A DNA stretch of 27,227 bases from VMCP01 sp964408945 (GTDB lineage: Bacteria; Bacteroidota; Bacteroidia; NS11-12g; UBA955): NCBI GenBank assembly GCA_964408945.1, contig CAYPBJ010000030.1, forward strand, positions 1-27,227. Reading direction: 5' to 3'. Below the pieces are notes generated by a model. The model was given only the letters and a program-made list of their open reading frames with translations, ran no database searches and was not told where the DNA came from. Both the position numbers and the translations under genes were made by a program. Shown here piece after piece: positions 17,039 to 23,534 of this stretch. Numbering within the stretch: position 1 is the first letter of the stretch; every line of letters begins with the position of its first letter.

Positions 17039-18331
17039 TTAAATAATTTTTCTTTTATCTTTATCGTGCACTTCAAACGGATCTTCACTTCGTTTCTCTA
17101 GTTGCTGCCTTAATTTTTGCATCTCTTGGGAAACTTTCTGGTCGGTTATTTTAGCATAAATCTGAGTGGTTCCAATATTGGAGTGTCCTAACATCTTAGA
17201 AACCGTCTCAATAGACGCGCCTCCTTGTAGAGTAACCGTAGTAGCAAAAGTATGCCTAGCGAGGTGCATTGATATCCTTTTTTCAATTCCAGCTAAATCT
17301 CCAATTTCCTTCAAATAGGCATTCATCTTTTGATTGCTTAGTACGGGCAAGACTCTATTCTCGTAAATTCGAGCAGGATGTTCTTTGTAGGATTTAATCA
17401 ATTCCATGGCGGGGGGTAAAAGAGGCACTTTAACAACGTTAGAAGTTTTCTTTCTCTCAGTGTTTATCCAAGGCTCTCCATCTATACCTATAGTGATATG
17501 ATTCATTGAAAGTTGCTTTACATCGATGTAGGCTAAGCCAGTGTAACAGCAAAAGATGAAAATATCTCTAACAACGGCCAATCGTTCTATTTCTATTTTG
17601 AGGCTTTTGATTGCTTCTATTTCATCTTTGTCAAGAAAACCGCGCCTCACTTCCTTGATCTTGGTCTTGTATTTTAAGAATGGATCTTTATCAAGGATGT
17701 CGATTTGGATACCGTAATTGATTACGGTACGTAAATTACGAATGTACTTCACTGCCGTATTATGCCCAATTTTAAGCTTTATCTTTAGATAGGATTCAAA
17801 ATCCAATAGGGTAGGGAAGTTGAATTGTTCGAGCGTTAAATCTGCTTCTTGGAACTTGTATTGGATGAATCCGATGAGATGCCTTTTTAAAGTGTTGTAT
17901 CGTTCAATAGTCGCTTTACTTACATCAATTCCAACCAGACTTTCTTTATACAGGTTATGCTTATCTACCAATTCAATGATGGTAATTGAATTTTGAGTTT
18001 TGTTCAAACCTAAATATTCATCTCTAATGTTAAATACATTAAAGGGTTTTCCTTCTAGTTTCAAGTTGGAATAAATGGAGAAATACCTATTGCGAATCTC
18101 CTCTAATGAATTATTGATATGTCGAGAAGTGGAAGAATTACCTTTTACTTTCTTTGCCTTATCATCCCATTTGTCTGATTCAATCCTGTACTCTGTGGTA
18201 ATTTCTATTCTTTGCCCAGCATAATTTAAGCGGCAATAGATGATTTTTCCTTCATTAACTGAAGACCTTGAGCGTCTGATAAAGAACCGAATGCTGAAGG
18301 TATGGAACATGCTGTTTTCGTATTTATTCAT
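17039..18331 (-). CDS. Tyrosine recombinase (integrase), Arg I missing
   Basis: 430 aa with the three-part layout of Bacteroidota element integrases: an N-terminal arm-binding domain (about 10-100), a SAM-like core-binding domain (about 115-215) and the catalytic domain (about 230-405). Visible catalytic residues are Lys294/295 (ERKKT), His356 and Arg359 (HLARHTFAT), His383 (LGHSN) and the nucleophile Tyr392 (IYAK). At the place of the first catalytic Arg the sequence is TGLAYID (Ala267) instead of TGLR. IntDOT of CTnDOT also lacks this Arg, so activity is still expected. The gene lies next to the 3' end of tRNA-Ser and reads away from it. Met8 (MFHTFSIRF) is an alternative start. It heads the operon that continues with the HTH gene. 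Confidence 0.95.
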   Translation of the reverse strand: MNKYENSMFHTFSIRFFIRRSRSSVNEGKIIYCRLNYAGQRIEITTEYRIESDKWDDKAKKVKGNSSTSRHINNSLEEIRNRYFSIYSNLKLEGKPFNVFNIRDEYLGLNKTQNSITIIELVDKHNLYKESLVGIDVSKATIERYNTLKRHLIGFIQYKFQEADLTLEQFNFPTLLDFESYLKIKLKIGHNTAVKYIRNLRTVINYGIQIDILDKDPFLKYKTKIKEVRRGFLDKDEIEAIKSLKIEIERLAVVRDIFIFCCYTGLAYIDVKQLSMNHITIGIDGEPWINTERKKTSNVVKVPLLPPAMELIKSYKEHPARIYENRVLPVLSNQKMNAYLKEIGDLAGIEKRISMHLARHTFATTVTLQGGASIETVSKMLGHSNIGTTQIYAKITDQKVSQEMQKLRQQLEKRSEDPFEVHDKDKRKII

Positions 18332-18363
18332 AAAGTTACAACCATTTTATGCATTTAACAATA

Positions 18364-18428
18364 TGAATATCAATGTTTTAACCGCAAATTTTCAACATGT
18401 GAATAATCTTGCAACTGATTGATATTCA
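18364..18428. repeat. 11-bp inverted repeat upstream of the integrase
   Basis: TGAATATCAAT (18364-18374) and its exact reverse complement ATTGATATTCA (18418-18428) flank 43 bases that contain the near-palindrome TTCAACATGTGAA. It lies between the integrase start and the tRNA terminator, where arm-type integrase or excisionase sites would be expected. The integrase promoter must be in the same stretch, so an operator is equally possible. Confidence 0.4.
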
Positions 18429-18504
18429 ATGCATATGGTCGAATTTTGGGGATGGGAGTCGACTCTGTCAACACAATCCCCTGAGCGTACGCAGAAGTTT
18501 GGTA

Positions 18505-18535
18505 TTTTTAGGGGCGTTTTAGAAATTCCTAAAAA
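18505..18535. repeat. 8-bp inverted repeat near the tRNA-Ser terminator
   Basis: TTTTTAGG (18505-18512) and CCTAAAAA (18528-18535) are perfect complements separated by 15 bases. Neither strand has a downstream T-tract, so it is not a clear terminator. Its place between the integrase and the tRNA makes it a possible recombinase site. Confidence 0.25.
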
Positions 18536-18571
18536 CAAAAAACCCCGAAAACACTGGGCTTACGGGGTTTT
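18535..18571 (-). terminator. Intrinsic terminator of tRNA-Ser
   Basis: Read on the minus strand, AAAACCCCG (18571-18563) pairs with CGGGGTTTT (18547-18539) across a 15-base loop, and the stem runs into TTGTTTTT. It ends the tRNA-Ser transcript 25 bases after the mature 3' end and lies between the tRNA and the integrase. Confidence 0.75.
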
Positions 18572-18596
18572 AAGGTTAAAACAATAAGTAATTTTG

Positions 18597-18684
18597 CAGA
18601 GAGGAAGGGATTCGAACCCTCGATACACTTTTGGCGTATACACACTTTCCAGGCGTGCTCCTTCAACCACTCGGACACCTCTCT
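18597..18684 (-). tRNA. tRNA-Ser (anticodon GGA)
   Basis: 88-base class II tRNA. The acceptor stem AGAGAGG (from 18684) pairs perfectly with CCTCTCT (to 18598), with discriminator G at 18597. The D arm contains CGAGTGGTTGAAGG. The anticodon stem CACGC/GTGTG encloses loop CTGGAAA, with anticodon GGA at 18650-18648. The long variable arm (ATAC...GTAT) and the T arm GAGGG-TTCGAAT-CCCTT are typical of tRNA-Ser. The CCA end is not encoded (the DNA continues CAAAA). It reads the codons UCC and UCU. It is the probable anchor of the island on its left. Confidence 0.97.
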
Positions 18685-18694
18685 AAACGGGGTG

Positions 18695-18702
18695 CAAATA
18701 TA
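18695..18702 (-). promoter_or_regulatory. -7 promoter element of tRNA-Ser
   Basis: On the minus strand TATATTTG (18702-18695) matches the Bacteroidota -7 consensus TAnnTTTG exactly and ends ten bases before the tRNA 5' end. The upstream -33 element is not a clear TTTG. Position and match make this one of the better promoter calls in the window. Confidence 0.6.
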
Positions 18703-18735
18703 CGAATTATTGCGCAGCTTTCCACCTAAAATCCC

Positions 18736-18777
18736 AGTACCCGGTACCCGGCACCTAGTACCCGGTACCTAGTACCA
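18736..18777. repeat. Heptamer array A (six GGTACCT-like units)
   Basis: Six consecutive 7-base units with no slip in period: AGTACCC, GGTACCC, GGCACCT, AGTACCC, GGTACCT, AGTACCA. They lie four bases from the stop codon of the Gly-rich protein gene and about 50 bases upstream of the tRNA-Ser 5' end. The units contain GTAC palindromes, so the transcript can fold on itself. A longer array of the same type is at 20098-20216. Confidence 0.8.
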
Positions 18778-18781
18778 AAGT

Positions 18782-19198
18782 TTAATAATCACCGCCAGCG
18801 CCGCCGCCGTCAAATCCACCGCCACCGCCAAAGTCTGAGTCGGAACTCCCAGAACTGCTCGAGCTGCTGCTCGACTTTGAATACCTTCGTTCTAGTTCGC
18901 TGCTGCTTAAGGCCGATGCTTGCGCTGCAGTCAGGCCAGAGGCCATGGCAACTTTGCGTAAGGAGGCGACTTTTTCAACCTCTTCCCAGTTTTTCTTCGA
19001 GAAAGGGTTGGCTTTTAGCGCTTCGATGGAGTCTGGCGCCAAATTCTTTAGGGAGTTGTAACCCGTTCTGAATTGTTTTTGCTGTACAAATGGGTCGTCC
19101 ATCCCAATCAAAAGTATGCGCATTTTATTGGCCATTTGAAGGTTTCCCAGTAATAGGAAACTCAAAATCATGATCGCCGCAAGAATTATAAAAATCAT
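18782..19198 (-). CDS. Small membrane protein with Ser/Gly-rich tail, partner of the TPM protein
   Basis: 138 aa. Residues 1-20 are a strongly hydrophobic helix (MIFIILAAIMILSFLLLGNL), probably a membrane anchor. The middle is a short helical region (FRTGYNSLKNLAPDSIEALK). The last 35 residues are nearly all Ser, then Gly (a run of nine Ser, then FGGGGGFDGGGAGGDY). Such Gly-rich tails normally form the C-terminus of YgcG-type TPM-domain proteins. Here the tail is on a separate gene that starts three bases after the TPM gene stop, so the two products probably work together at the membrane. Molecular function unknown. Its stop codon is followed four bases later by the heptamer array. Confidence 0.85.
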   Translation of the reverse strand: MIFIILAAIMILSFLLLGNLQMANKMRILLIGMDDPFVQQKQFRTGYNSLKNLAPDSIEALKANPFSKKNWEEVEKVASLRKVAMASGLTAAQASALSSSELERRYSKSSSSSSSSGSSDSDFGGGGGFDGGGAGGDY

Positions 19199-19201
19199 GG
19201 T

Positions 19202-19897
19202 TTATTTTATTTTATTGAATTTAATTCCCAACTCTGCACCGCGTTGATTTAATTGGTTGCGCTGCGCTAAGTTTCTTGATATTCCTAAGACCCAGGTGAG
19301 TACAATGATGCTTCCCAAGATGATGGCGGCAACCCAACCCGCAAAGTTTGTAGGGATGAGCATCCATTCTTCGTACCAGGGTTTTCCCACGGGGACGTAT
19401 TTACGTCCTGTGCCTGCCACCGACGTTAGAGCATTTAAAATGGATTTACAACCCTTATAGTATTGATCGTCTTTTATGTAGGGGACGAGTTCATTGCGGG
19501 CCATTTCGCCCACCAATCCGTCAGGAAGGTCACCTTGCATGTCGCGAGCAACCAAAATGTGGTATTTTCTTTCGTTTATGGCGATGTATACCAAGATTCC
19601 ATTATTGGCACCTTTTTGTCCTATTTTCCAGCCTCTTGCCAGCATCATGGCACGGTCAAATTTGTCTAAACCGTTGAGAGTTTCTTCAATGGCAAGTCCA
19701 ATTTGAACCCCACTGCGCTTATAAAATTTTTGAAGAGAGTCTTCCAATTCACGTTCTTCCTTTTCGGAAAATACGCCAGCATAATCATTTACAAATCCTT
19801 TGGTTTCAGGAATATCGTATTCTTGTGCAGAAACGAAGTTCAAAAAGAATAACCCAAGAAGTAGAAAAATGTATTTCTTAGAAATTAAGTTCGCCAT
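19202..19897 (-). CDS. TPM-domain protein (TLP18.3/Psb32/MOLO-1 family)
   Basis: 231 aa from the ATG chosen; a TTG nine bases upstream would add MQS but is less likely. Signal peptide at about 1-24 (KKYIFLLLGLFFLNFVSAQ). The TPM domain runs from about 30 to 165 (GFVNDYAGVFSEKEERELED, then GVQIGLAIEE, GWKIGQKGANNGILVYIA and LPDGLVGEMARNEL). One transmembrane helix near 184-205 (WVAAIILGSIIVLTWVL) is followed by a short basic tail. The topology is an exported TPM domain anchored by its C-terminal helix. TPM proteins have been linked to photosystem II repair in plants and to phosphatase-like activity; in Bacteroidota the role is unknown. It is co-transcribed with the Gly-rich protein three bases downstream. 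Confidence 0.92.
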   Translation of the reverse strand: MANLISKKYIFLLLGLFFLNFVSAQEYDIPETKGFVNDYAGVFSEKEERELEDSLQKFYKRSGVQIGLAIEETLNGLDKFDRAMMLARGWKIGQKGANNGILVYIAINERKYHILVARDMQGDLPDGLVGEMARNELVPYIKDDQYYKGCKSILNALTSVAGTGRKYVPVGKPWYEEWMLIPTNFAGWVAAIILGSIIVLTWVLGISRNLAQRNQLNQRGAELGIKFNKIK

Positions 19898-19943
19898 CGA
19901 CTGCAACGATACAAACTATTTTTAAAATAATTGTGATTCGAAA

Positions 19944-20030
19944 TTAAATTTCAAACCACTCTCCGTTAATCAATACGAATCCCATCATTTCGATGTATTC
20001 CTGATTGTCAATAATGATTGTGTTTAACAT
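19944..20030 (-). CDS. Possible 28-aa small protein upstream of the TPM gene
   Basis: An ATG-to-TAA frame of 28 codons lies 46 bases before the TPM start on the same strand. The peptide begins MLNTIIIDNQEYIEMM and ends GFVLINGEWFEI. It reads like a compact folded peptide (alternating hydrophobic residues, NG turn, aromatic end) rather than random translation of AT-rich DNA. I know no family for it. It could be a real small protein, a leader peptide of the TPM operon, or chance. Confidence 0.35.
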   Translation of the reverse strand: MLNTIIIDNQEYIEMMGFVLINGEWFEI

Positions 20031-20097
20031 AACCCTAACGTTTACTGCAAATTAGAACAATTGATATGTCTAAATGTTTACGAGAAAATTATGTTTT

Positions 20098-20216
20098 AGT
20101 ACCTGGTACCTGGTACCTGGTAGATGGTACCGTCTCTCGTCTCGAGTCTTTCGTCTCTGGTCTATGTAGCAGGTACCAAGTACTAGTTACCAGCTACCAG
20201 CTACCAGCTACCCGTA
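20098..20216. repeat. Heptamer array B (17 units, strict 7-bp period)
   Basis: 119 bases divide into 17 seven-base units without a slip: AGTACCT, two GGTACCT, GGTAGAT, GGTACCG, then TCTCTCG, TCTCGAG, TCTTTCG, TCTCTGG, TCTATGT, then AGCAGGT, ACCAAGT, ACTAGTT, three ACCAGCT, ACCCGTA. The left block reads GGTACCT, the right block is close to its reverse complement (AGCTGGT), and a TCTCTCG-like block sits between, so the array can form a long imperfect hairpin. If the nearby assembly gap is closed, the glycosyltransferase gene terminates inside the right block (stop at 20196-20194). Confidence 0.85.
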
Positions 20217-20218
20217 AA

Positions 20219-20428
20219 AGCCTCACAACCATCGACTCCCAGGAGAATTGCTTTTTTAATGCCGGGAGTTGTGNNNNNNNNNNNNNNNNNNNNNNNNNNN
20301 NNNNNNNNNNNNNNNNNNNNNNNNNNNNNNNNNNNNNNNNNNNNNNNNNNNNNNNNNNNNNNNNNNNNNNNNNAGCCTCACAACCATCGACTCCCAGGAG
20401 AATTGCTTTTTTAATGCCGGGAGTTGTG
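20219..20428. other. Assembly gap (100 N) flanked by identical 55-bp sequences
   Basis: Bases 20274-20373 are N. The 55 bases before the gap (20219-20273) are identical to the 55 bases after it (20374-20428). A round gap length and perfect flank identity of typical assembler k-mer size indicate two contigs that overlap, joined by a scaffolder with arbitrary N. The true sequence is probably continuous and 155 bases shorter, though unresolved repeat sequence cannot be excluded. Confidence 0.8.
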
Positions 20429-21503
20429 ATTTGATGCCGGGTAAATATCCCTCGGAAAAGACAGAATTTAGGCCGTCGGAAATACTTTCAACGTTGGGTT
20501 CAGCGACCCAGCCGGCTTGACCGTGCGGAACCAGCTCAGGGAGGCCGCCCACGTTGGTGATGAGCATGGGGACTTCGAAGTGGTAGGCAATTTGGCTGAC
20601 GCCGCTCTGCGTGGCGCTTTTGTAGGGCTGAGCCACCAAGTCTGCGACCGAAAAGTAATCTGCAACGGCCGAGTTGGGGATGAAATGCGTGTGTAAATGT
20701 ATGCGAGACGCGTGTGACGACGCGTTGATGATGTCGAGATAGGGTGCGGAATCTTCATAGAATTCGCCGGCAACTAAGAGGTCAACGTTGGGCAGCGAAT
20801 CAGCGACATTAAGGTAGGCTTGTAGGAGCCAGTCCAGACCTTTGTACTTGCGGATGAATCCAAAAAACAAAATGTATTGCTTATTGGGGTCTAAATTCAG
20901 TCTTTGGCATGCTTCAGCGCGTGGGGACTTGTCACCGAAATTATCGTAAAGGGGGTGGGGGTGGTAGCTGCAGTTTTTGGCCGCAGGGGTGTTGGGGAAA
21001 TGTTCTTTCAGGTCGCTCAAAACCTTTTCAGACATGGTCACAGCGCCGTCAAGGCATCCCAAGAAATAACGAGAAAAAGGAGTGTCGTAGAAGTGTTTTT
21101 CGTGTGGAATGATGTTGTCAGTGATGGCAATGATGCGGGTGTGGCCGTTCTTCTTGACCTGTCGGGCGAAAGTGCCAAAACAGGGCGCGAAAAAAGGCAT
21201 CCAATAGCGGAAAATGATGAGATCAGGAGCAATTTTGGCGTATTTCTTGCCCGTTAGCAGCCAATTCAGGGGATTGATGCTGTTGAGCTGAACGTCAATG
21301 CTGAGGTCATTGGGAATGGGGTCGTTGCTGTATTGGCTTTCCCCGGGAAACAAGAAATTGGGGTATTGCAACGAAAAGGTGAGCAACGTGACCTGATGCT
21401 CTTTTTGAAGTTCACGCGCCAAGCGCTCGTTGTAGGTGGCGAGTCCGCCTCTGAGAGGGTGTGCCGGACCAACAATGACAATATGTTTGCGCGAATGTGC
21501 CAT
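20374..21503 (-). CDS. Glycosyltransferase family 4-like protein (3' end interrupted by gap)
   Basis: 376 residues are readable before the gap. The N-terminus HIVIVGPAHPLRGGLATYNE is the donor-side Rossmann start of GT-B enzymes with a GG loop. The C-terminal half shows FFGFIRKYKGLDWLLQAY, then QSGVSQIAYHFEVPMLITN and GGLPELVPHGQAGW, the usual nucleotide-sugar site of GT4. No signal peptide or membrane helix, so cytoplasmic or peripheral. It probably adds a sugar to a surface glycan or lipid-linked precursor; donor and acceptor are unknown. If the false gap is closed by merging the 55-bp duplicates, the protein continues from MVVR with LLRVAGSW and stops within the heptamer array (384 aa), a natural length, since GT4 proteins usually end soon after the FSW motif. 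It starts nine bases after the GT2 stop. Confidence 0.88.
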
Positions 21504-21512
21504 TCGCTGAAA

Positions 21513-22469
21513 TTAGTTGATTTGTTTCTTGATGGCGTAATCGTTGCGCTCAGAATGCGTGCGGCTGATGAGCTCGCCAATGAATCCAGCGAGGAACATC
21601 TGGGTGCCAATGATCATGGCCAACATGCCAATGTAAAACAGCGGTGAGCTGGTTACCAAAGGGGCACTTTGCTTGAGCCAGTAGGCGTAATACAATTTGT
21701 TTGATATGATGATGCCCGCCATGATGAATCCAATGAAAAACGACATTACACCATACAAACCGAAGAAGTGCATGGGGCGTTTGCCGAATTTGGACATGAA
21801 ATAGAGGCTCATCAAATCAAGGAATCCGTTGATGAAACGGTCCATACCAAACTTAGTGGAGCCGTATTTTCGGGCGCGGTGAACCACCACTTTTTCGCCT
21901 ATTTTGGGAAAGCCGCTCCATTTCGCAATCACGGGGATGTAACGGTGCATTTCACCGTAAACTTCAATATTTTTAACCACTTGATGATGGTACGCTTTCA
22001 AACCGCAGTTAAAATCGTGCAGTTCTATGTCGCTCATTTTTCGGGTGGCCCAATTGAATAGTTTAGTGGGTAAGGTCTTGGTTATAGGGTCGTACCGTTT
22101 CTTTTTCCAGCCGCTGACTACGTCAAATTTTTGATCTAAAATCATGGCGCGGAGTTCGGGAATTTCGTCTGGGGAGTCTTGCAGATCTGCATCCATGGTA
22201 ATTACCACTTCGCCGTTGCTTTCGCGGAATCCCACGGCAAGAGCGCCGCTTTTTCCGTAGTTACGCATCAACTGAATGCCTCTTACGTGTGAATTTTTTT
22301 GAGCAATTTCTTCAATAACCGCCCAAGAATTATCGGTAGAACCGTCATCGAGCAATAACACTTCGTAACTCAGGTTGTTTTCTTGGCAAACCCGGTCAAT
22401 CCAAGAGCACAACTCGGGCAGCGATTCCTCTTCATTGAAGAGCGGTACAACCAACGATACGTCTTTCAT
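21513..22469 (-). CDS. GT2 glycosyltransferase with two C-terminal TM helices (GtrB/ArnC/DPM1-like)
   Basis: 318 aa. The GT-A domain starts SLVVPLFNEEESLPEL, with DDGSTDNSW (41-49) and the metal-binding DAD (93-95) in TMDADLQDSPDE. HDFNCGLKAY follows, as in dolichol/undecaprenyl-phosphate sugar transferases. Two transmembrane helices at about 234-256 and 276-300 place it in the inner membrane. By family it transfers a sugar from a nucleotide donor to undecaprenyl phosphate on the cytoplasmic face; the sugar is unknown. The ATG at 22469 overlaps the trpS stop by one base (TGATG), so it is translationally coupled to trpS; a TTG one codon earlier is the alternative start. The GT4 gene follows nine bases downstream. 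Confidence 0.94.
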   Translation of the reverse strand: MKDVSLVVPLFNEEESLPELCSWIDRVCQENNLSYEVLLLDDGSTDNSWAVIEEIAQKNSHVRGIQLMRNYGKSGALAVGFRESNGEVVITMDADLQDSPDEIPELRAMILDQKFDVVSGWKKKRYDPITKTLPTKLFNWATRKMSDIELHDFNCGLKAYHHQVVKNIEVYGEMHRYIPVIAKWSGFPKIGEKVVVHRARKYGSTKFGMDRFINGFLDLMSLYFMSKFGKRPMHFFGLYGVMSFFIGFIMAGIIISNKLYYAYWLKQSAPLVTSSPLFYIGMLAMIIGTQMFLAGFIGELISRTHSERNDYAIKKQIN

Positions 22470-23476
22470 CAATTTTCAAATTTAGGTTTAAATCCGATGG
22501 CATCCCTCACTGCGTCCATCGTTTTTTTTGCGCTTTTCCTCGCTTTTTCTGCTCCAAAGGCTGCAATATCATCCAATTGCTTGTCGTTTGCGAGGGTGTG
22601 ATTGATTGCGTCGCGCAGAGGAGCCACGAAGGTTTCCATGTCTTCAGCGAGTTGTTTTTTAAGGTCGCCGTAGCGAATGCTGCCTTTTTTGTGTTCCTCG
22701 TCGAAAAACGCAATTGCATCGGGTTTGCACACCAAACTCATCAAGTCAAACAGGTTTTGTACTGCTGCACTTTTGGGTGCACCCGGTTCTGTAGGACCGC
22801 TATCTGAAACGGCGCGCATGATTTTCTTTTTGAGCGAATCTGCGGGCTCGTCGAGGTAAATATTGTCGGCTTCTCCAGCGCTTTTGCTCATCTTTCCGCC
22901 ACCGGTTAGTCCTGGAACTTTAACCAACACATTCGATGGACTGAATGCTTGTGGCTCAGGAAAAATCTCGGTGTTATACAAACGATTGAAACGGTTTCCG
23001 AAGGTTCGAGCCATTTCAAGGTGTTGTTCTTGATCTTTTCCCACAGGTACTTTAACACCGCGGTGAATCAAAATATCTGCGGCCATCAGAACGGGGTAGG
23101 TGAGCAGTCCGGCATTGATGTTATCGGGCTGGGTTCTTACTTTTTCTTTGAAGGAAGTCACTCGTTCAAGTTCGCCCAAATAGGCGTTCATATTGAGAAA
23201 AAGGTACAATTCTGCCGTTTCTGGAAGGTCACTTTGCAGGTAAACGGTGCATTTTTCGGGATTCAGTCCCAAAGCAATGTATTCTGCCAAGACGCGTTTA
23301 ACACTGCCGCGAAGATCGCCGGGAGTAGGGTGAGTGGTCAAGCTGTGGTAGTCAGCAATGAAAAAGTAGGAGTCAAATTGCTCCTGTAACGTGAGGAAAT
23401 TCTTGAACGCGCCGAAGTAATTGCCCAAGTGGAGCTTACCTGTAGGGCGTATTCCGCTGACCACAATCTCTTTCAT
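22469..23476 (-). CDS. trpS: Tryptophanyl-tRNA synthetase
   Basis: 335 aa, the usual bacterial length. The class I signatures are PTGKLHLGN (11-19, the HIGH-type motif) and KMSKS (195-199). It charges tRNA-Trp with tryptophan using ATP in the cytoplasm. The ATG at 23476 gives the conserved start MKEIVVSGIRPTGKLHLGNY; an in-frame ATG 13 codons upstream adds residues that are not part of the family. It is the first gene of an operon with two glycosyltransferases. The FAD oxidoreductase gene is divergent, with about 58 bases between the starts. No tryptophan-responsive leader is evident in that short space. Confidence 0.97.
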   Translation of the reverse strand: MKEIVVSGIRPTGKLHLGNYFGAFKNFLTLQEQFDSYFFIADYHSLTTHPTPGDLRGSVKRVLAEYIALGLNPEKCTVYLQSDLPETAELYLFLNMNAYLGELERVTSFKEKVRTQPDNINAGLLTYPVLMAADILIHRGVKVPVGKDQEQHLEMARTFGNRFNRLYNTEIFPEPQAFSPSNVLVKVPGLTGGGKMSKSAGEADNIYLDEPADSLKKKIMRAVSDSGPTEPGAPKSAAVQNLFDLMSLVCKPDAIAFFDEEHKKGSIRYGDLKKQLAEDMETFVAPLRDAINHTLANDKQLDDIAAFGAEKARKSAKKTMDAVRDAIGFKPKFEN

Positions 23477-23497
23477 AATTCGCGAAGTTACCAAGAA

Positions 23498-23530
23498 TTT
23501 GCCAATCGATTGCATTAGGTCGTATTTTTG
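23498..23530 (+). promoter_or_regulatory. Candidate promoter of the FAD oxidoreductase gene
   Basis: TTTG (23498-23501), 21 bases, then TATTTTTG (23523-23530) fits the Bacteroidota -33/-7 pattern, with an exact TAnnTTTG. The proposed GTG start is only four bases after the -7 element, so the mRNA would be leaderless or nearly so. Either the promoter or the start is then unusual, or the match is accidental. Confidence 0.4.
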
Positions 23531-23534
23531 TGGC

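Larger units (their letters stand above)
1..18590. mobile_element. AT-rich integrated genomic island (left end not seen)
   Basis: Everything left of the tRNA-Ser gene looks like one accessory block. An integrase lies beside the 3' end of the tRNA, followed by an HTH protein, a DUF3987 protein, a RadC-like protein, a Type I restriction-modification operon and an unknown two-gene operon. Base composition is clearly more AT-rich than in the trpS/glycosyltransferase region to the right. The integrase points away from the tRNA, as is usual for tRNA-targeted elements. I searched the left edge by eye for a copy of the tRNA 3' end and found none, so the left boundary is outside the window or the attachment site is not in the tRNA. 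The block could also be two neighbouring insertions. Both boundaries are inferred. Confidence 0.5.

Noticed and set aside
20098..20216. CRISPR array or REP/BIME element
   Set aside because: Seven-base units with no spacers and no conserved 20-40 base repeat exclude CRISPR. The unit size does not fit known REP sequences.
20219..20428. Real 55-bp target-site or tandem duplication
   Set aside because: The duplicates directly abut a 100-N scaffold gap and are identical, which is better explained by overlapping contig ends.
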